Shown one piece after another: positions 1-7,378 of a stretch of DNA of 12,579 nucleotides. The notes below the pieces were generated by a model. The model had not been told where the DNA came from. It did not search any database and saw only the letters and a program-made list of their open reading frames with translations. A program made the translations under genes and the position numbers. Source of the stretch: Succinivibrionaceae bacterium UBA3769. Lineage in GTDB: Bacteria > Pseudomonadota > Gammaproteobacteria > Enterobacterales > Succinivibrionaceae. The DNA lies in NCBI GenBank assembly GCA_002372325.1, contig DFFT01000100.1, positions 1 to 12,579 of the forward strand, read 5' to 3'. Numbering within the stretch: the first letter of the stretch is position 1; each line of letters begins with the position of its first letter.

Positions 1-1371
1 GTGATAAAAAAGCTGGCTCAGGGCACGGTGGATATCGTTATCGGCACCCATAAGCTCCTCTCGGCAAATATCAAATTCCGGGATCTGGGGCTTCTCATTG
101 TGGATGAGGAACACAGGTTCGGCGTGGCCCAGAAGGAAAAGATTAAAAAGATGAGAGCGGAGATCGACATCCTGACCCTGACCGCCACCCCCATCCCACG
201 GACTCTCAATCTGGCCATGAACAATGTCCGCTCGCTCTCCATTATCGCCACCCCGCCGGCCAAGCGCCTCGCGGTACGCACCTTCGTGCATGAATACGAT
301 GAAGGGCTTATTCGGGAGGCTATTCTCCGGGAGCTTAACCGCGGCGGCCAGACCTATTATCTCCACAACGACGTCATGACCATCAGCGGCATACAGGAAA
401 AGCTTGCCGCCCTGGTGCCGGAGGCCCGCATCGCCGTGGCCCATGCCCAGCTTCCGGAGCAGGCCCTGTCCCGGATCATGCACGACTTCTGCCATCAGCG
501 CTACAACGTGCTTATCTGCTCCACCATCATTGAGACCGGCCTTGACATCCCCACCGCCAACACCATCATCATGGACAGAGCGGACAAGCTGGGGCTGGCT
601 CAGCTCCATCAGCTCCGGGGCCGGGTGGGCCGCTCCCACCATCAGGCCTACGCCTACCTCCTGACTCCGGAACACGGCGAAATTTCCGATGATGCCAAAA
701 AACGACTTAATGCCATCGCCTCTCTGGAGGAGCTGGGTTCCGGCTTTATTCTGGCCACTCAGGATCTGGAGATCCGCGGTGCCGGAGAAATTCTGGGAGC
801 GGAACAGTCGGGGCAGATCGAGGGCATCGGCTTTTCTCTTTACATGGAAATGCTGGAAAATGCCATAGAAGCCCTCCGGGAGGGCCGGGAGCTCTCTCCG
901 GAAAGCATGGAATCCCGGGAAACCTCTGTGGAGCTTCATATCCCCGCCCTCCTGCCGGAAAGCTATGTTTACGATGTCACCATCAGGCTGACCCTCTATA
1001 AGCGTCTCGCCTCGGCGCTTTCCGATGCCGAGGTGGATGACCTCCGCTCGGAAATCATTGACCGCTTCGGGGCGCTGCCCAAGGACGCCGCCAGTCTTTT
1101 TGAGATCCAGAAGATCCGCATTGCCGCGAGAAAGCTGGGCCTTGCCTCCATTGACATGAACCGGAAATACGGCTCCCTGACCTTCGGGGACACGGTGCGG
1201 GTCAGCTTTGACTATCTCACCAAAATGATTTTTGAGAACCCGGGCGCCTACGGCATGGACGGCCCGAACCGCATTCGCATCCTGAAGGTTCCGGAGGATC
1301 CCGGCGAAAGAATCCCCTTTATCCGGAGCATCGTAACGGACATGGCCGCGCATCCGGAGGATCCGTCCTAA
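1..1371 (+). CDS. mfd: Transcription-repair coupling factor Mfd, C-terminal part (5' end outside window)
   Basis: This is the C-terminal 456 residues of Mfd, the ATP-driven translocase that removes RNA polymerase stalled at DNA lesions and recruits UvrA. Visible superfamily 2 motifs are the DEEH box in IVDEEHRFG (about residue 35), LTATPIPRTL (motif III), TIIETGLDIPTANTII (motif V) and QLRGRVGRS (motif VI). They are followed by the translocation motif DLEIRGAGEILG shared with RecG, and then by the C-terminal domain that masks UvrA binding (from about residue 300). E. coli Mfd is 1148 residues, so roughly 690 residues, including the Walker A motif and the RNA polymerase-interacting domain, lie to the left. 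The GTG at position 1 is an internal valine codon, not a start. No clear terminator follows; a T-rich stretch (1381-1412) leads to the next gene. Confidence 0.97.
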   Translation: MIKKLAQGTVDIVIGTHKLLSANIKFRDLGLLIVDEEHRFGVAQKEKIKKMRAEIDILTLTATPIPRTLNLAMNNVRSLSIIATPPAKRLAVRTFVHEYDEGLIREAILRELNRGGQTYYLHNDVMTISGIQEKLAALVPEARIAVAHAQLPEQALSRIMHDFCHQRYNVLICSTIIETGLDIPTANTIIMDRADKLGLAQLHQLRGRVGRSHHQAYAYLLTPEHGEISDDAKKRLNAIASLEELGSGFILATQDLEIRGAGEILGAEQSGQIEGIGFSLYMEMLENAIEALREGRELSPESMESRETSVELHIPALLPESYVYDVTIRLTLYKRLASALSDAEVDDLRSEIIDRFGALPKDAASLFEIQKIRIAARKLGLASIDMNRKYGSLTFGDTVRVSFDYLTKMIFENPGAYGMDGPNRIRILKVPEDPGERIPFIRSIVTDMAAHPEDPS

Positions 1372-1403
1372 GCCGCCCGGATTTTGATTTTGGTTTTGGG
1401 ATT

Positions 1404-1432
1404 TTGCATTTTCCGCCGGATCCCATTAATAT
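1404..1432 (+). promoter_or_regulatory. Candidate sigma-70 promoter for the exported-protein gene
   Basis: TTGCAT at 1404-1409 and TAATAT at 1427-1432 are separated by 17 bases, about 40 bases before the start at 1474. The -35 match is only partial, so transcription from mfd read-through is an alternative. Confidence 0.35.
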
Positions 1433-1473
1433 GGCCGGTGAGTCAGGAAAAAACGATAAAAAACGGTTAGCGC

Positions 1474-2085
1474 ATGAACAAGATAGCATTACTCGCCTTA
1501 GGAGCCTCTCTTGCCGCGGTGATGAACGCGGCGGCCATCCCCCTGAGAAACACGGTGGACGAGGGCCAGCTTATGGCCGCCCGGAGAGCTCTGGACGCCG
1601 AGGAGCAGAAGAAGCTCCAGAAGGACAACAAGCACGTCAAAAGCACGGAAAAGTACTGTAAAAGCATGGTGCAGTTCCGTCTGGGCCAGGATTATCACAT
1701 CAAAATCACCGACAGAAGAGTGCCCACCCCCGCGGATACGGATCAGACCAAATACTCCGTAGCGGGAAATGCAGACGGCCCTGATAACCTGAGTTTTCAT
1801 TGCATTGTTTCCGTAAAGGACGGCATTATCAATCTGGAACACCTGAACCTTTACAAGGTGGTTCGGGACACGCCTAAGGATCCGGCCGCAAAACCGGAGC
1901 CCCCCAAGGCCGCCCCTGACGCCCCGGCTAATCCGCCCCCCGGCAAAGACGCTCCCGGCGCTAAAAAGCCGCCGGTTAACGCCATTTCCCCGGCTCCGGA
2001 AAAAAGCGGCATCTCCCAGAAACCCCAGAAGAAAAAGCCCCCTAAGCCCTCCGGCAAAAATAACCATGGCATCTCGGGGAAATAG
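1474..2085 (+). CDS. Exported protein with proline/lysine-rich C-terminal tail, function unknown
   Basis: I do not recognise the family. The 203-residue product starts with a typical Sec signal peptide: basic MNK, a hydrophobic stretch at residues 4-17, and a small-residue site NAAA near 18-21. This supports the start at 1474 despite a weak ribosome binding site. The mature part has a Lys/Glu-rich, probably helical segment (about 41-60) and then a small domain with exactly two cysteines, C62 and C110, which could form a disulfide in the periplasm. From about residue 132 the chain is almost entirely Pro, Lys, Ala and Gly, with one Pro-Pro-Pro run, so it is disordered and strongly basic. Such tails often bind the cell wall or other anionic surfaces, but that is inference. 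The gene lies 102 bases after mfd and probably has its own promoter. Confidence 0.75.
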   Translation: MNKIALLALGASLAAVMNAAAIPLRNTVDEGQLMAARRALDAEEQKKLQKDNKHVKSTEKYCKSMVQFRLGQDYHIKITDRRVPTPADTDQTKYSVAGNADGPDNLSFHCIVSVKDGIINLEHLNLYKVVRDTPKDPAAKPEPPKAAPDAPANPPPGKDAPGAKKPPVNAISPAPEKSGISQKPQKKKPPKPSGKNNHGISGK

Positions 2086-2183
2086 GCGTTCCTTTCGGTT
2101 GCTTCCAGTATTCTCTTCCCGGCCGGGATTTCCGTGCACCGCATCACGGCCGTGTTTTCGGTTATTGCGGAAGTTTTGCCCAT

Positions 2184-2236
2184 GCCGGGAAGCCGGAATC
2201 CCGAGTCCCCTCCGGATTAAACCGGGATTTCCCGGC
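2184..2236. repeat. Two-part inverted repeat
   Basis: GCCGGGAA (2184-2191) pairs with TTCCCGGC (2229-2236), and inside it ATCCCG (2198-2203) pairs with CGGGAT (2223-2228). This gives 8 plus 6 base pairs with a 6-base bulge and a 19-base loop. There is no T-tract, so it is not a standard intrinsic terminator. Confidence 0.55.
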
Positions 2237-2320
2237 TATACCCCGCCAGGCATGCCACTCTTACTATGCCCCTTCTGCAATGCCTCGCAAAACATGTCCC
2301 GTTGGCTCTTTGGGGTCTGA

Positions 2321-2361
2321 AGGATGTCCGGACAGGCTAAAAAAATCTGAGAGGGCATCCT
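2321..2361. repeat. Nine-base-pair inverted repeat upstream of the PHP gene
   Basis: AGGATGTCC (2321-2329) pairs with GGGCATCCT (2353-2361), with one G-T wobble and an A-rich loop of 23 bases. The right arm lies in the spacer of the candidate promoter at 2347-2375, so the repeat could be an operator, or a terminator-like structure of upstream transcription. Confidence 0.45.
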
Positions 2362-2375
2362 GAACATAGTAAAAT
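2347..2375 (+). promoter_or_regulatory. Candidate sigma-70 promoter of the PHP gene
   Basis: CTGAGA (2347-2352) and TAAAAT (2370-2375) are spaced by 17 bases and match the consensus at 4 of 6 and 5 of 6 positions. The box ends 48 bases before the start codon at 2424. Confidence 0.4.
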
Positions 2376-2423
2376 AGCAATGTTCACCTGCAAAAACACC
2401 AGACACAGATCTTCCGGATACCC

Positions 2424-3182
2424 ATGATAGAAAAGCTCATTGCCGACCTGCACAGTCATACCCTGGCCAGCACCCATGCCTACAGCACCATTTATGAAAA
2501 CACTCTGGCAGCCCGGGAAAAGGGACTCAAGATTCTGGCCATGACCGATCACGGCCCCCGACTTCCTGACTCTGCGGATATTCTGCATTTCAAAAATTCG
2601 GTGAAGGCGCTCCCGGACACCATTAACGGAGTCCTTGTCCTTAAAGGCATCGAGGCGAACTTTCTGCCCGGCGGCAAAACCGACTGTCCTGAAAAGCTTT
2701 ACCGCTCGCTGGATCTGGTGCTGTGCGGCTTTCATAACGGAGCCATGCCCAGTCAGGGCCGGGACGAAAACACCGAAATCGCCCTCAAAACCATCCGCTC
2801 CGGACTTATTGACGTGATTGCCCATCCCGGAGATCCCAACTACCCCAAGGATCTGGAGGCCATCGTGAGCTGCGCGGCCGAATGCGGCGTGGCTGTGGAA
2901 ATCAATGCGGCCAGCGGTGCCGGTTCCCGTATCGGCAGTAATGAATTCTGTCTTTTAACCGCAAAGCTCTGCAAAAAGTACCATGCCCTGGTCAGCGTGG
3001 GATCCGATGCGCACTTCATGACCAATATCGGAAATCTCAGGCATGCCATTGAATTCATCAATGAGGCCGGGATTCCGGAGGAGCAGGTTATCAACACCTC
3101 CATGGAGAAAACCCTGAACTTCGTGATAGGCCGCGGCCACCCCCATCCGGAAAACTATTTAAAGCTTCTCGAAACCGCCTGA
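2424..3182 (+). CDS. ycdX: PHP-domain metallo-phosphatase, YcdX family
   Basis: This 252-residue cytoplasmic protein of the polymerase-and-histidinol-phosphatase (PHP) superfamily matches the YcdX family in length and motif order. YcdX has a trinuclear metal centre and phosphatase activity; its physiological substrate is not settled, and in E. coli it has been linked to swarming. All nine expected ligands are present: H10 and H12 (DLHSHT), H18, H43 (TDHGP), E77, H104 (GFH), H134 (AHPG), D195 and H197 (GSDAH). These are each shifted by about three residues from the E. coli enzyme, so the protein should be active. The start at 2424 leaves the usual short lead before DLHSHT; the ribosome binding site is weak. 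It is probably transcribed alone and converges on yebC, with a shared terminator between them. Confidence 0.93.
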   Translation: MIEKLIADLHSHTLASTHAYSTIYENTLAAREKGLKILAMTDHGPRLPDSADILHFKNSVKALPDTINGVLVLKGIEANFLPGGKTDCPEKLYRSLDLVLCGFHNGAMPSQGRDENTEIALKTIRSGLIDVIAHPGDPNYPKDLEAIVSCAAECGVAVEINAASGAGSRIGSNEFCLLTAKLCKKYHALVSVGSDAHFMTNIGNLRHAIEFINEAGIPEEQVINTSMEKTLNFVIGRGHPHPENYLKLLETA

Positions 3183-3292
3183 GCCTTTTTCCGCGCCTTC
3201 TTTGCGCCATACCCCATCCTGCGCCAGACCAGCCCATGAACATGCCCCGGAAGGTTTTAGCCGCAATCAGGCGCTGCGGGGTAAAACGGACA

Positions 3293-3335
3293 CAAAAAAA
3301 ACAGTCTCGGACTTTTGATGCGGGACTGTTTTTTT
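3293..3335. terminator. Bidirectional intrinsic terminator between the PHP gene and yebC
   Basis: AACAGTCTCG (3300-3309) pairs with CGGGACTGTT (3321-3330), with one wobble and an 11-base loop. An A-run on the left (3294-3301) and a T-run on the right (3329-3335) let it work for both converging genes. Confidence 0.88.
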
Positions 3336-3382
3336 AAGGAAGATGCAGCGGATAAAGCTCCGCCGCAAAAAATAATCACAGA

Positions 3383-4123
3383 TTACATGCTTTCGGCAAT
3401 CTCGTCAGGGATCTGACCGTTGTGATAAACCTGCTGCACGTCATCGAGATCCTCCAGGGAATCAATGAGCTTCACGAAGGTTTCAGCATGATCCTTGTCC
3501 AGCTGGGCCTCAGTGGAGGGCACCATGGTTACCTCGGCATTGCTGTGCACCAGCTTGGCGGCATCCACGGCATCCAGCACATCGCCGAAGCTTTCCGGAG
3601 TGGTATAAACATCAAAGCTGCCGTCATCATTGCTCACCACGTCATCAGCGCCGGCCTCCAGAGCCACCTCCATCAGCTTTTCCTCATCAGCGTTATCGAA
3701 GGTAATAACACCCTTCTTGGTGAACAGGAAGCCCACAGAACCCTCGGTGCCCATATTGCCGCCGAACTTGGTGAAGCAGTGTCTGACATCAGCCACGGTG
3801 CGCTTCCGGTTGTCGGTCATGCATTCCACCATAATGGCAGTGCCGCAGGGACCGTAGCCCTCGTAGATCACAGTCTCCAGCTCAGCGCCGTCACCGCCGC
3901 CGGCGCCGCGATCCACGGCGCGCTTAATGGTGTCACGGGTCATGTTCTGAGAAAGAGCGGCAGCCACGGCAGCGCGCAGTCTCGGGTTGGAGGACTCATC
4001 AGCCCCGCCAAGACGGGCAGCGGTGGTGATTTCACGAATAAGCTTGGTAAATACCTTGCCCCTCTTGGCATCCTGCGCCGCCTTGCGGAAGCGGATATTC
4101 GCCCATTTGCTATGTCCTGACAT
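3383..4123 (-). CDS. yebC: YebC/PmpR-family protein
   Basis: The product is 246 residues, the same length as E. coli YebC, and begins with the family signature GHSKWANI followed by RKAAQDAKRGKVFTK. Other conserved blocks are NPRLRAAV, NMTRDTIKRA, IYEGYGP and DNRKRTVADVRH. The family was first described as transcriptional regulators (PmpR in Pseudomonas). More recent work, including on the mitochondrial homologue TACO1, links YebC proteins to translation of proline-rich stretches on the ribosome. It lies 51 bases downstream of aspS, with a good AGGAG sequence 8 bases before the ATG, so it is probably the second gene of an aspS-yebC operon. A small hairpin sits between the two genes. Nothing looks damaged. 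Confidence 0.97.
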   Translation of the reverse strand: MSGHSKWANIRFRKAAQDAKRGKVFTKLIREITTAARLGGADESSNPRLRAAVAAALSQNMTRDTIKRAVDRGAGGGDGAELETVIYEGYGPCGTAIMVECMTDNRKRTVADVRHCFTKFGGNMGTEGSVGFLFTKKGVITFDNADEEKLMEVALEAGADDVVSNDDGSFDVYTTPESFGDVLDAVDAAKLVHSNAEVTMVPSTEAQLDKDHAETFVKLIDSLEDLDDVQQVYHNGQIPDEIAESM

Positions 4124-4150
4124 AGTAATATCTCCTAAATGTCTTGCTAG

Positions 4151-4168
4151 AAGGGGCCAAAGCCCCTT
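4151..4168 (-). other. Intercistronic hairpin between aspS and yebC
   Basis: AAGGGGC and GCCCCTT form a perfect 7-base-pair stem with a 4-base loop just after the aspS stop codon. On the minus strand it is followed by CTAG rather than a T-run. It may therefore only reduce read-through into yebC or protect the aspS mRNA end. Confidence 0.6.
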
Positions 4169-4174
4169 TTATGA

Positions 4175-5938
4175 TTATTCCTCGAAATCGGCAATCTGAA
4201 TGCCCAGTTCTCCCATAGCCTCATCAGAGGGCTGGCTCGGAGCCTCAGTCATGAGACAGGAGGCGGCGGTGGTCTTCGGGAAGGCGATGACGTCGCGAAT
4301 GTTTTCCGTGCCGGTAAGGAGCATGGTGAGACGATCAAGGCCGAAGGCCAGACCGGCATGAGGAGGAGCGCCGTACTTGAGAGCCTCAAGGAGGAAGCCG
4401 AACTTGCGCTGCTGCTCTTCGGGGGAAATGCCGAGAACATTGAACACCGCCTGCTGCATCTCCTCCCGGTGAATGCGCACGGAACCGCCGCCTACTTCAT
4501 AGCCGTTGATAACCATATCGTAGGCATCGGCATAAACGCTGTAGGGATCCTTCTTAAGATCCTCCGCGGAAACGCCCTCGGGAGCCGTAAAGGGATGGTG
4601 CATGGCAGCAATGGAGCCGTCTTCGTTCTTCTCGAACATGGGGAAATTCACCACCCAGAGAGCCCGGAAGCCGGGAGAAACGAGATCGAATTCTTTGGCC
4701 ACCTTAAGTCTGAGAGCGCCCATGGCGGTGGATATCTGCACCTTGTCCTGGGAAGCCCCGAAGAAAATCACGTCTCCGGCAGCGGCTCCGGTGCGTTCCA
4801 GAATGCCCTGAATCATTTCCGGAGTCAGGAACTTGGCAATGGGAGACTGCACCTCGGCATTAGGAAGCACCTTCATCCAGGCCAGCCCCTTGGCGCCGAA
4901 CACCTTCACATAGGCGGTGTACTCATCGATCTTCTTCCGGGTGATCTTGTCCTGAAGCCCCGGGAAGGCAAGAGCGCAGACCCGGCCGCCCGGGGTATTG
5001 GCAGGCTCCCGGAATACGGCAAATTCGCTGTCTTTGACAATATCCGCGATGTCCTTCATCTCGGCGCTGATGCGGAGATCCGGCTTATCGGAACCATAGC
5101 GGCTCATAGCCTCGTCCCAGGTCATTACCGGAAGCACCCCGAGATCCGCGCCGATGATCTCCTTAAAGAGTCCCGTGATCATATCTTCGGCCACCAGCTG
5201 CACTTCCCGGGCCGTCATAAAGGAGGTCTCAATATCGATCTGGGTGAATTCCGGCTGTCTGTCGGCCCGGAGATCCTCATCCCGGAAGCACTTGGTGATC
5301 TGATAGTAACGGTCAAAGCCGCTCATCATGAGGAGCTGCTTAAAAAGCTGGGGAGACTGGGGCAGTGCATAAAACTTGCCGTGATGGATTCTGCTGGGCA
5401 CGATGTAGTCCCGGGCACCTTCCGGAGTGGGCTTCCCCAGCACCGGGGTTTCGGTATCGATAAAACCGTGGTCGTCCAGATAACGGCGCACATAGCCGGT
5501 AATGCGGGCTCTCAGCTTAAAACGCTCCAGCATCTCCGGACGTCTCAGATCCAGATAGCGGAAACGGAGGCGCTGTTCCTCGGTATTGTCCTGATTGAAG
5601 TCCAGAGGCAGCGGCGCGGAACGGTTAATGATTTCCAGTTCCCGGGCCTGAACCTCTACGGCGCCGGTGGCCATTTTGCTGTTTATCTGACTCTCCGGAC
5701 GGGCCTTCACAATACCCCGCACCTTAATGCAGAACTCGTTGCGAAGCTCGGAGGCCTTCTCATGGGCTTCCTTCTGATCCGGATCGAAATAAACCTGAAC
5801 AATTCCGGCGCGGTCACGCATATCAATAAAGATAAGACCTCCAAGATCGCGGCGCCGGTGCACCCAGCCGCACAGAGTTACTTCCTTTTCGAGATACTGT
5901 TCATTGACGTCGCCGCAGTAGATTGAGCGCATTGACAT
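4175..5938 (-). CDS. aspS: Aspartate--tRNA ligase
   Basis: This class II aminoacyl-tRNA synthetase charges tRNA-Asp with aspartate in the cytoplasm. The 587 residues match the usual bacterial length (590 in E. coli) and domain order: N-terminal anticodon-binding OB fold (CGWVHRRRDLGGLIFIDMRD, from about residue 23), catalytic core split by the bacterial GAD insert, and C-terminal end. Motif 2 is FRDEDLRADRQPEFTQID (about 220-235) and motif 3 is GLAFGLDRLTMLL near the end. The RRRDL sequence has leucine where the non-discriminating Pseudomonas enzyme has histidine, so it is probably the tRNA-Asp-specific type (inference). The start at 5938 has AAAAGG at suitable spacing; a second ATG lies six bases later. 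It is the first gene of the operon with yebC. Confidence 0.98.
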   Translation of the reverse strand: MSMRSIYCGDVNEQYLEKEVTLCGWVHRRRDLGGLIFIDMRDRAGIVQVYFDPDQKEAHEKASELRNEFCIKVRGIVKARPESQINSKMATGAVEVQARELEIINRSAPLPLDFNQDNTEEQRLRFRYLDLRRPEMLERFKLRARITGYVRRYLDDHGFIDTETPVLGKPTPEGARDYIVPSRIHHGKFYALPQSPQLFKQLLMMSGFDRYYQITKCFRDEDLRADRQPEFTQIDIETSFMTAREVQLVAEDMITGLFKEIIGADLGVLPVMTWDEAMSRYGSDKPDLRISAEMKDIADIVKDSEFAVFREPANTPGGRVCALAFPGLQDKITRKKIDEYTAYVKVFGAKGLAWMKVLPNAEVQSPIAKFLTPEMIQGILERTGAAAGDVIFFGASQDKVQISTAMGALRLKVAKEFDLVSPGFRALWVVNFPMFEKNEDGSIAAMHHPFTAPEGVSAEDLKKDPYSVYADAYDMVINGYEVGGGSVRIHREEMQQAVFNVLGISPEEQQRKFGFLLEALKYGAPPHAGLAFGLDRLTMLLTGTENIRDVIAFPKTTAASCLMTEAPSQPSDEAMGELGIQIADFEE

Positions 5939-5951
5939 AGATTAACCTTTT

Positions 5952-5990
5952 ACGTTTCAAAACGTCCGTTTGCAGCCTTGTGCGAGGCTG
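5952..5990 (-). promoter_or_regulatory. Two hairpins in the aspS leader
   Basis: ACGTTT (5952-5957) pairs with AAACGT (5960-5965), directly before the AAAAGG ribosome binding site. CAGCCT (5973-5978) pairs with AGGCTG (5985-5990) just upstream. Both lie in the roughly 65-base leader of aspS and could affect translation, but no T-run makes either a terminator. Confidence 0.4.
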
Positions 5991-6010
5991 TTAAAAAAAA
6001 TCAGTAGCGC

Positions 6011-6032
6011 ATTATACTCCATAACCGGGGGA
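6011..6032 (-). promoter_or_regulatory. Promoter of aspS-yebC
   Basis: The minus strand has a perfect TATAAT box (6011-6016), preceded by CCGGTTATGGAG. No convincing -35 box is visible at the normal spacing. The same CCG..ATGG..TATAATG arrangement occurs before three of the membrane-protein paralogs upstream, which strengthens the call. Confidence 0.65.
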
Positions 6033-6059
6033 TATGGCAGGAAATCGGCGTTAAATAAC

Positions 6060-6089
6060 GGGCGGGACGGAAGGAATTCCGGCCCGCCC
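6060..6089. repeat. Long GC-rich hairpin between the paralog array and the aspS promoter
   Basis: GGGCGGG (6060-6066) pairs with CCCGCCC (6083-6089). Inside, CGGAA (6068-6072) pairs with TTCCG (6077-6081), with one A-G mismatch between the stems and a GGAA tetraloop on the plus strand. There is no T-run. It may act as a back-up block to transcription from the array. Confidence 0.55.
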
Positions 6090-6160
6090 TGCCTTGGCCA
6101 TGCCCCCCGGACGAACTTTGCGGGGGAACTTTCAGGAGGAGTGGCGTAAGCTCGCCAAAC

Positions 6161-6184
6161 AAAAAACTCCGGGGAGACCGGAGC
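6161..6184 (-). terminator. Intrinsic terminator of the first paralog
   Basis: On the minus strand CTCCGG, a 5-base loop and CCGGAG are followed by six T residues (A-run 6161-6166). It lies about 40 bases after the stop codon. Confidence 0.82.
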
Positions 6185-6224
6185 TTTCTGAAACCTCATC
6201 AAAAGATGAGACCGCCGGGAGGGC

Positions 6225-7010
6225 TTAATAGCCTCGGGCTATGTTTTCCACGGCGCTCTTAACCTTGAAGAAATTAATGAGCATGATGATCAGGAAAATC
6301 AGCGAAACCAGCCAGAACACCATGGCGATAAGAATAAGCAGCAGCCCCGGCATAAACATGGGAGGAAAAGCATCAAGATGCCCTCCGGCTGCCTGGAGCG
6401 CCTTCATCTCGGCAACAAGATTATACATTATTATCACCCCGGGTATTGCCGTAACAGCATAACCCGCGAACAGGCCCCACAAAAGCTTGATGCGGGGTCT
6501 GACCTTTTCGATTCTGGCCATAAGATCACCCTCGCCGTCCAGAAGCTGATAGCAACGGTCAGCCAGAGACGGTGTCTGGATCAGAATGTAGATATAGGCC
6601 ACATAGGTCAGGAGGCTGCCGATATAAGGCACAAAATTCACCACAATGCACCCGATTATCCAGTACAGCATGATATTCATGTCCTTCATCAGAGCGGTCG
6701 CTCTGATGCCGGTGGCTCTGTCTCCGCCGCCGGAATTTCCCTGGTCGCTGTAGGGATTATTGCCCTGATAGTCTCCGGAACTGCCATTCAGTGAGGCGCC
6801 GCATTTGCCGCAGAAGGAAGCTCCCGGCTTTAAGGGAGTCTGGCAGCGGGGACACAGCTTTTCTTCTGCAAAAGATGCCGTCTCTGCCGCGGCGGGCTCC
6901 GCAGGCTTTTCTAAATTGACGCCGGAAACATTTTTTGCGATGTATTTTCTGCAAAACGGGCAGACCTTAACATCATCATCGATTTCTTTGCCGCAAAATG
7001 AGCAATTCAT
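6225..7010 (-). CDS. Double zinc-ribbon membrane protein, paralog 1
   Basis: The function is unknown. The 261-residue product starts with two zinc ribbons: C3/C6 with C17/C20, and C53/C56 with C67/C70 in the block CPRCQTPLKPGASFCGKCG. A Gly/Asn/Ser-rich linker with an Asn-Pro-Tyr motif follows (residue 85-87). Then come about four membrane segments (about 113-130, 131-147, 176-197, 222-248). The loop after segment 2 has QTPSLADRC and KVRPRIK, both shared with the other paralogs, and the C-terminus keeps INFFKVK. There is no signal peptide, and basic loops suggest that the ribbons and both conserved motifs face the cytoplasm. AAGGAG lies upstream of the ATG. Its outer loop between segments 3 and 4 is the longest of paralogs 1-3. 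It has its own promoter and terminator. Confidence 0.88.
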   Translation of the reverse strand: MNCSFCGKEIDDDVKVCPFCRKYIAKNVSGVNLEKPAEPAAAETASFAEEKLCPRCQTPLKPGASFCGKCGASLNGSSGDYQGNNPYSDQGNSGGGDRATGIRATALMKDMNIMLYWIIGCIVVNFVPYIGSLLTYVAYIYILIQTPSLADRCYQLLDGEGDLMARIEKVRPRIKLLWGLFAGYAVTAIPGVIIMYNLVAEMKALQAAGGHLDAFPPMFMPGLLLILIAMVFWLVSLIFLIIMLINFFKVKSAVENIARGY

Positions 7011-7108
7011 ATTGCTGCTCTCCTTTTAAAACATGCAGTTGTCATCAGTTATCGCTGTCAGCCGTTGCCCGCCTCCCGGGGAACCGCCGGCTGTGAATTC
7101 AGCGGCGC

Positions 7109-7130
7109 ATTATAAACCATACCGCAATAT
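7109..7130 (-). promoter_or_regulatory. Promoter of paralog 1
   Basis: TATAAT (7109-7114, minus strand) is preceded by GCGGTATGGTT, the motif shared with aspS and paralogs 2 and 3. It gives a leader of about 90 bases. In the leader CAGCCG (7059-7064) and CGGCTG (7088-7093) can pair. Confidence 0.6.
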
Positions 7131-7339
7131 GCCAAAACTTCAAACGCTGCGCAAAGCTGATTTCCCGCAAGTCTGCGCTCCGATAATGATATTTCATGAG
7201 ATCTCTTTTATCCTTCCGGAGATCATGAAAGGCTGCGATCTTCCCGGGCTCCGCCGAACTGTAAGCCAACGGAGTTACGGCGACATGCCGTACAGGCTCT
7301 GATACAGAATATGCCGGGCGGGCAAAACCGGGAACTCCG

Positions 7340-7377
7340 AAAAAAAACTGAACTCCCGGCCGCCCGTCCTCCCGGAG
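7340..7377 (-). terminator. Probable intrinsic terminator of paralog 2
   Basis: On the minus strand CTCCGG (just after the stop codon) can pair with CCGGGAG with one bulged base. Five bases later comes a run of eight T residues (7340-7347). Confidence 0.65.
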
Positions 7378-7378
7378 A

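Larger units (their letters stand above)
2086..2423. other. Intergenic region with inverted repeats
   Basis: These 338 bases hold no supported gene. They carry several GC-rich inverted repeats, two listed separately, and a candidate promoter for the PHP gene. Any terminator of the upstream gene would have to be among these hairpins, because none has a clean T-tract. Confidence 0.5.

Noticed and set aside
1..3. GTG at the first base as the start of a short mfd-like gene
   Set aside because: The sequence matches an internal part of Mfd, and the upstream domains are simply outside the window.
1498..2139. Minus-strand open frame of 213 codons
   Set aside because: It is opposite the signal-peptide gene. 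Its Gly/Arg-rich composition is the reverse of the proline-rich tail.
3422..4120. Plus-strand open frame of 232 codons
   Set aside because: It is the antisense shadow of yebC, with no family features.
4358..5926. Long plus-strand open frame of 522 codons
   Set aside because: It lies wholly opposite aspS, has no recognisable domain and is low-complexity shadow sequence of a strongly conserved gene.
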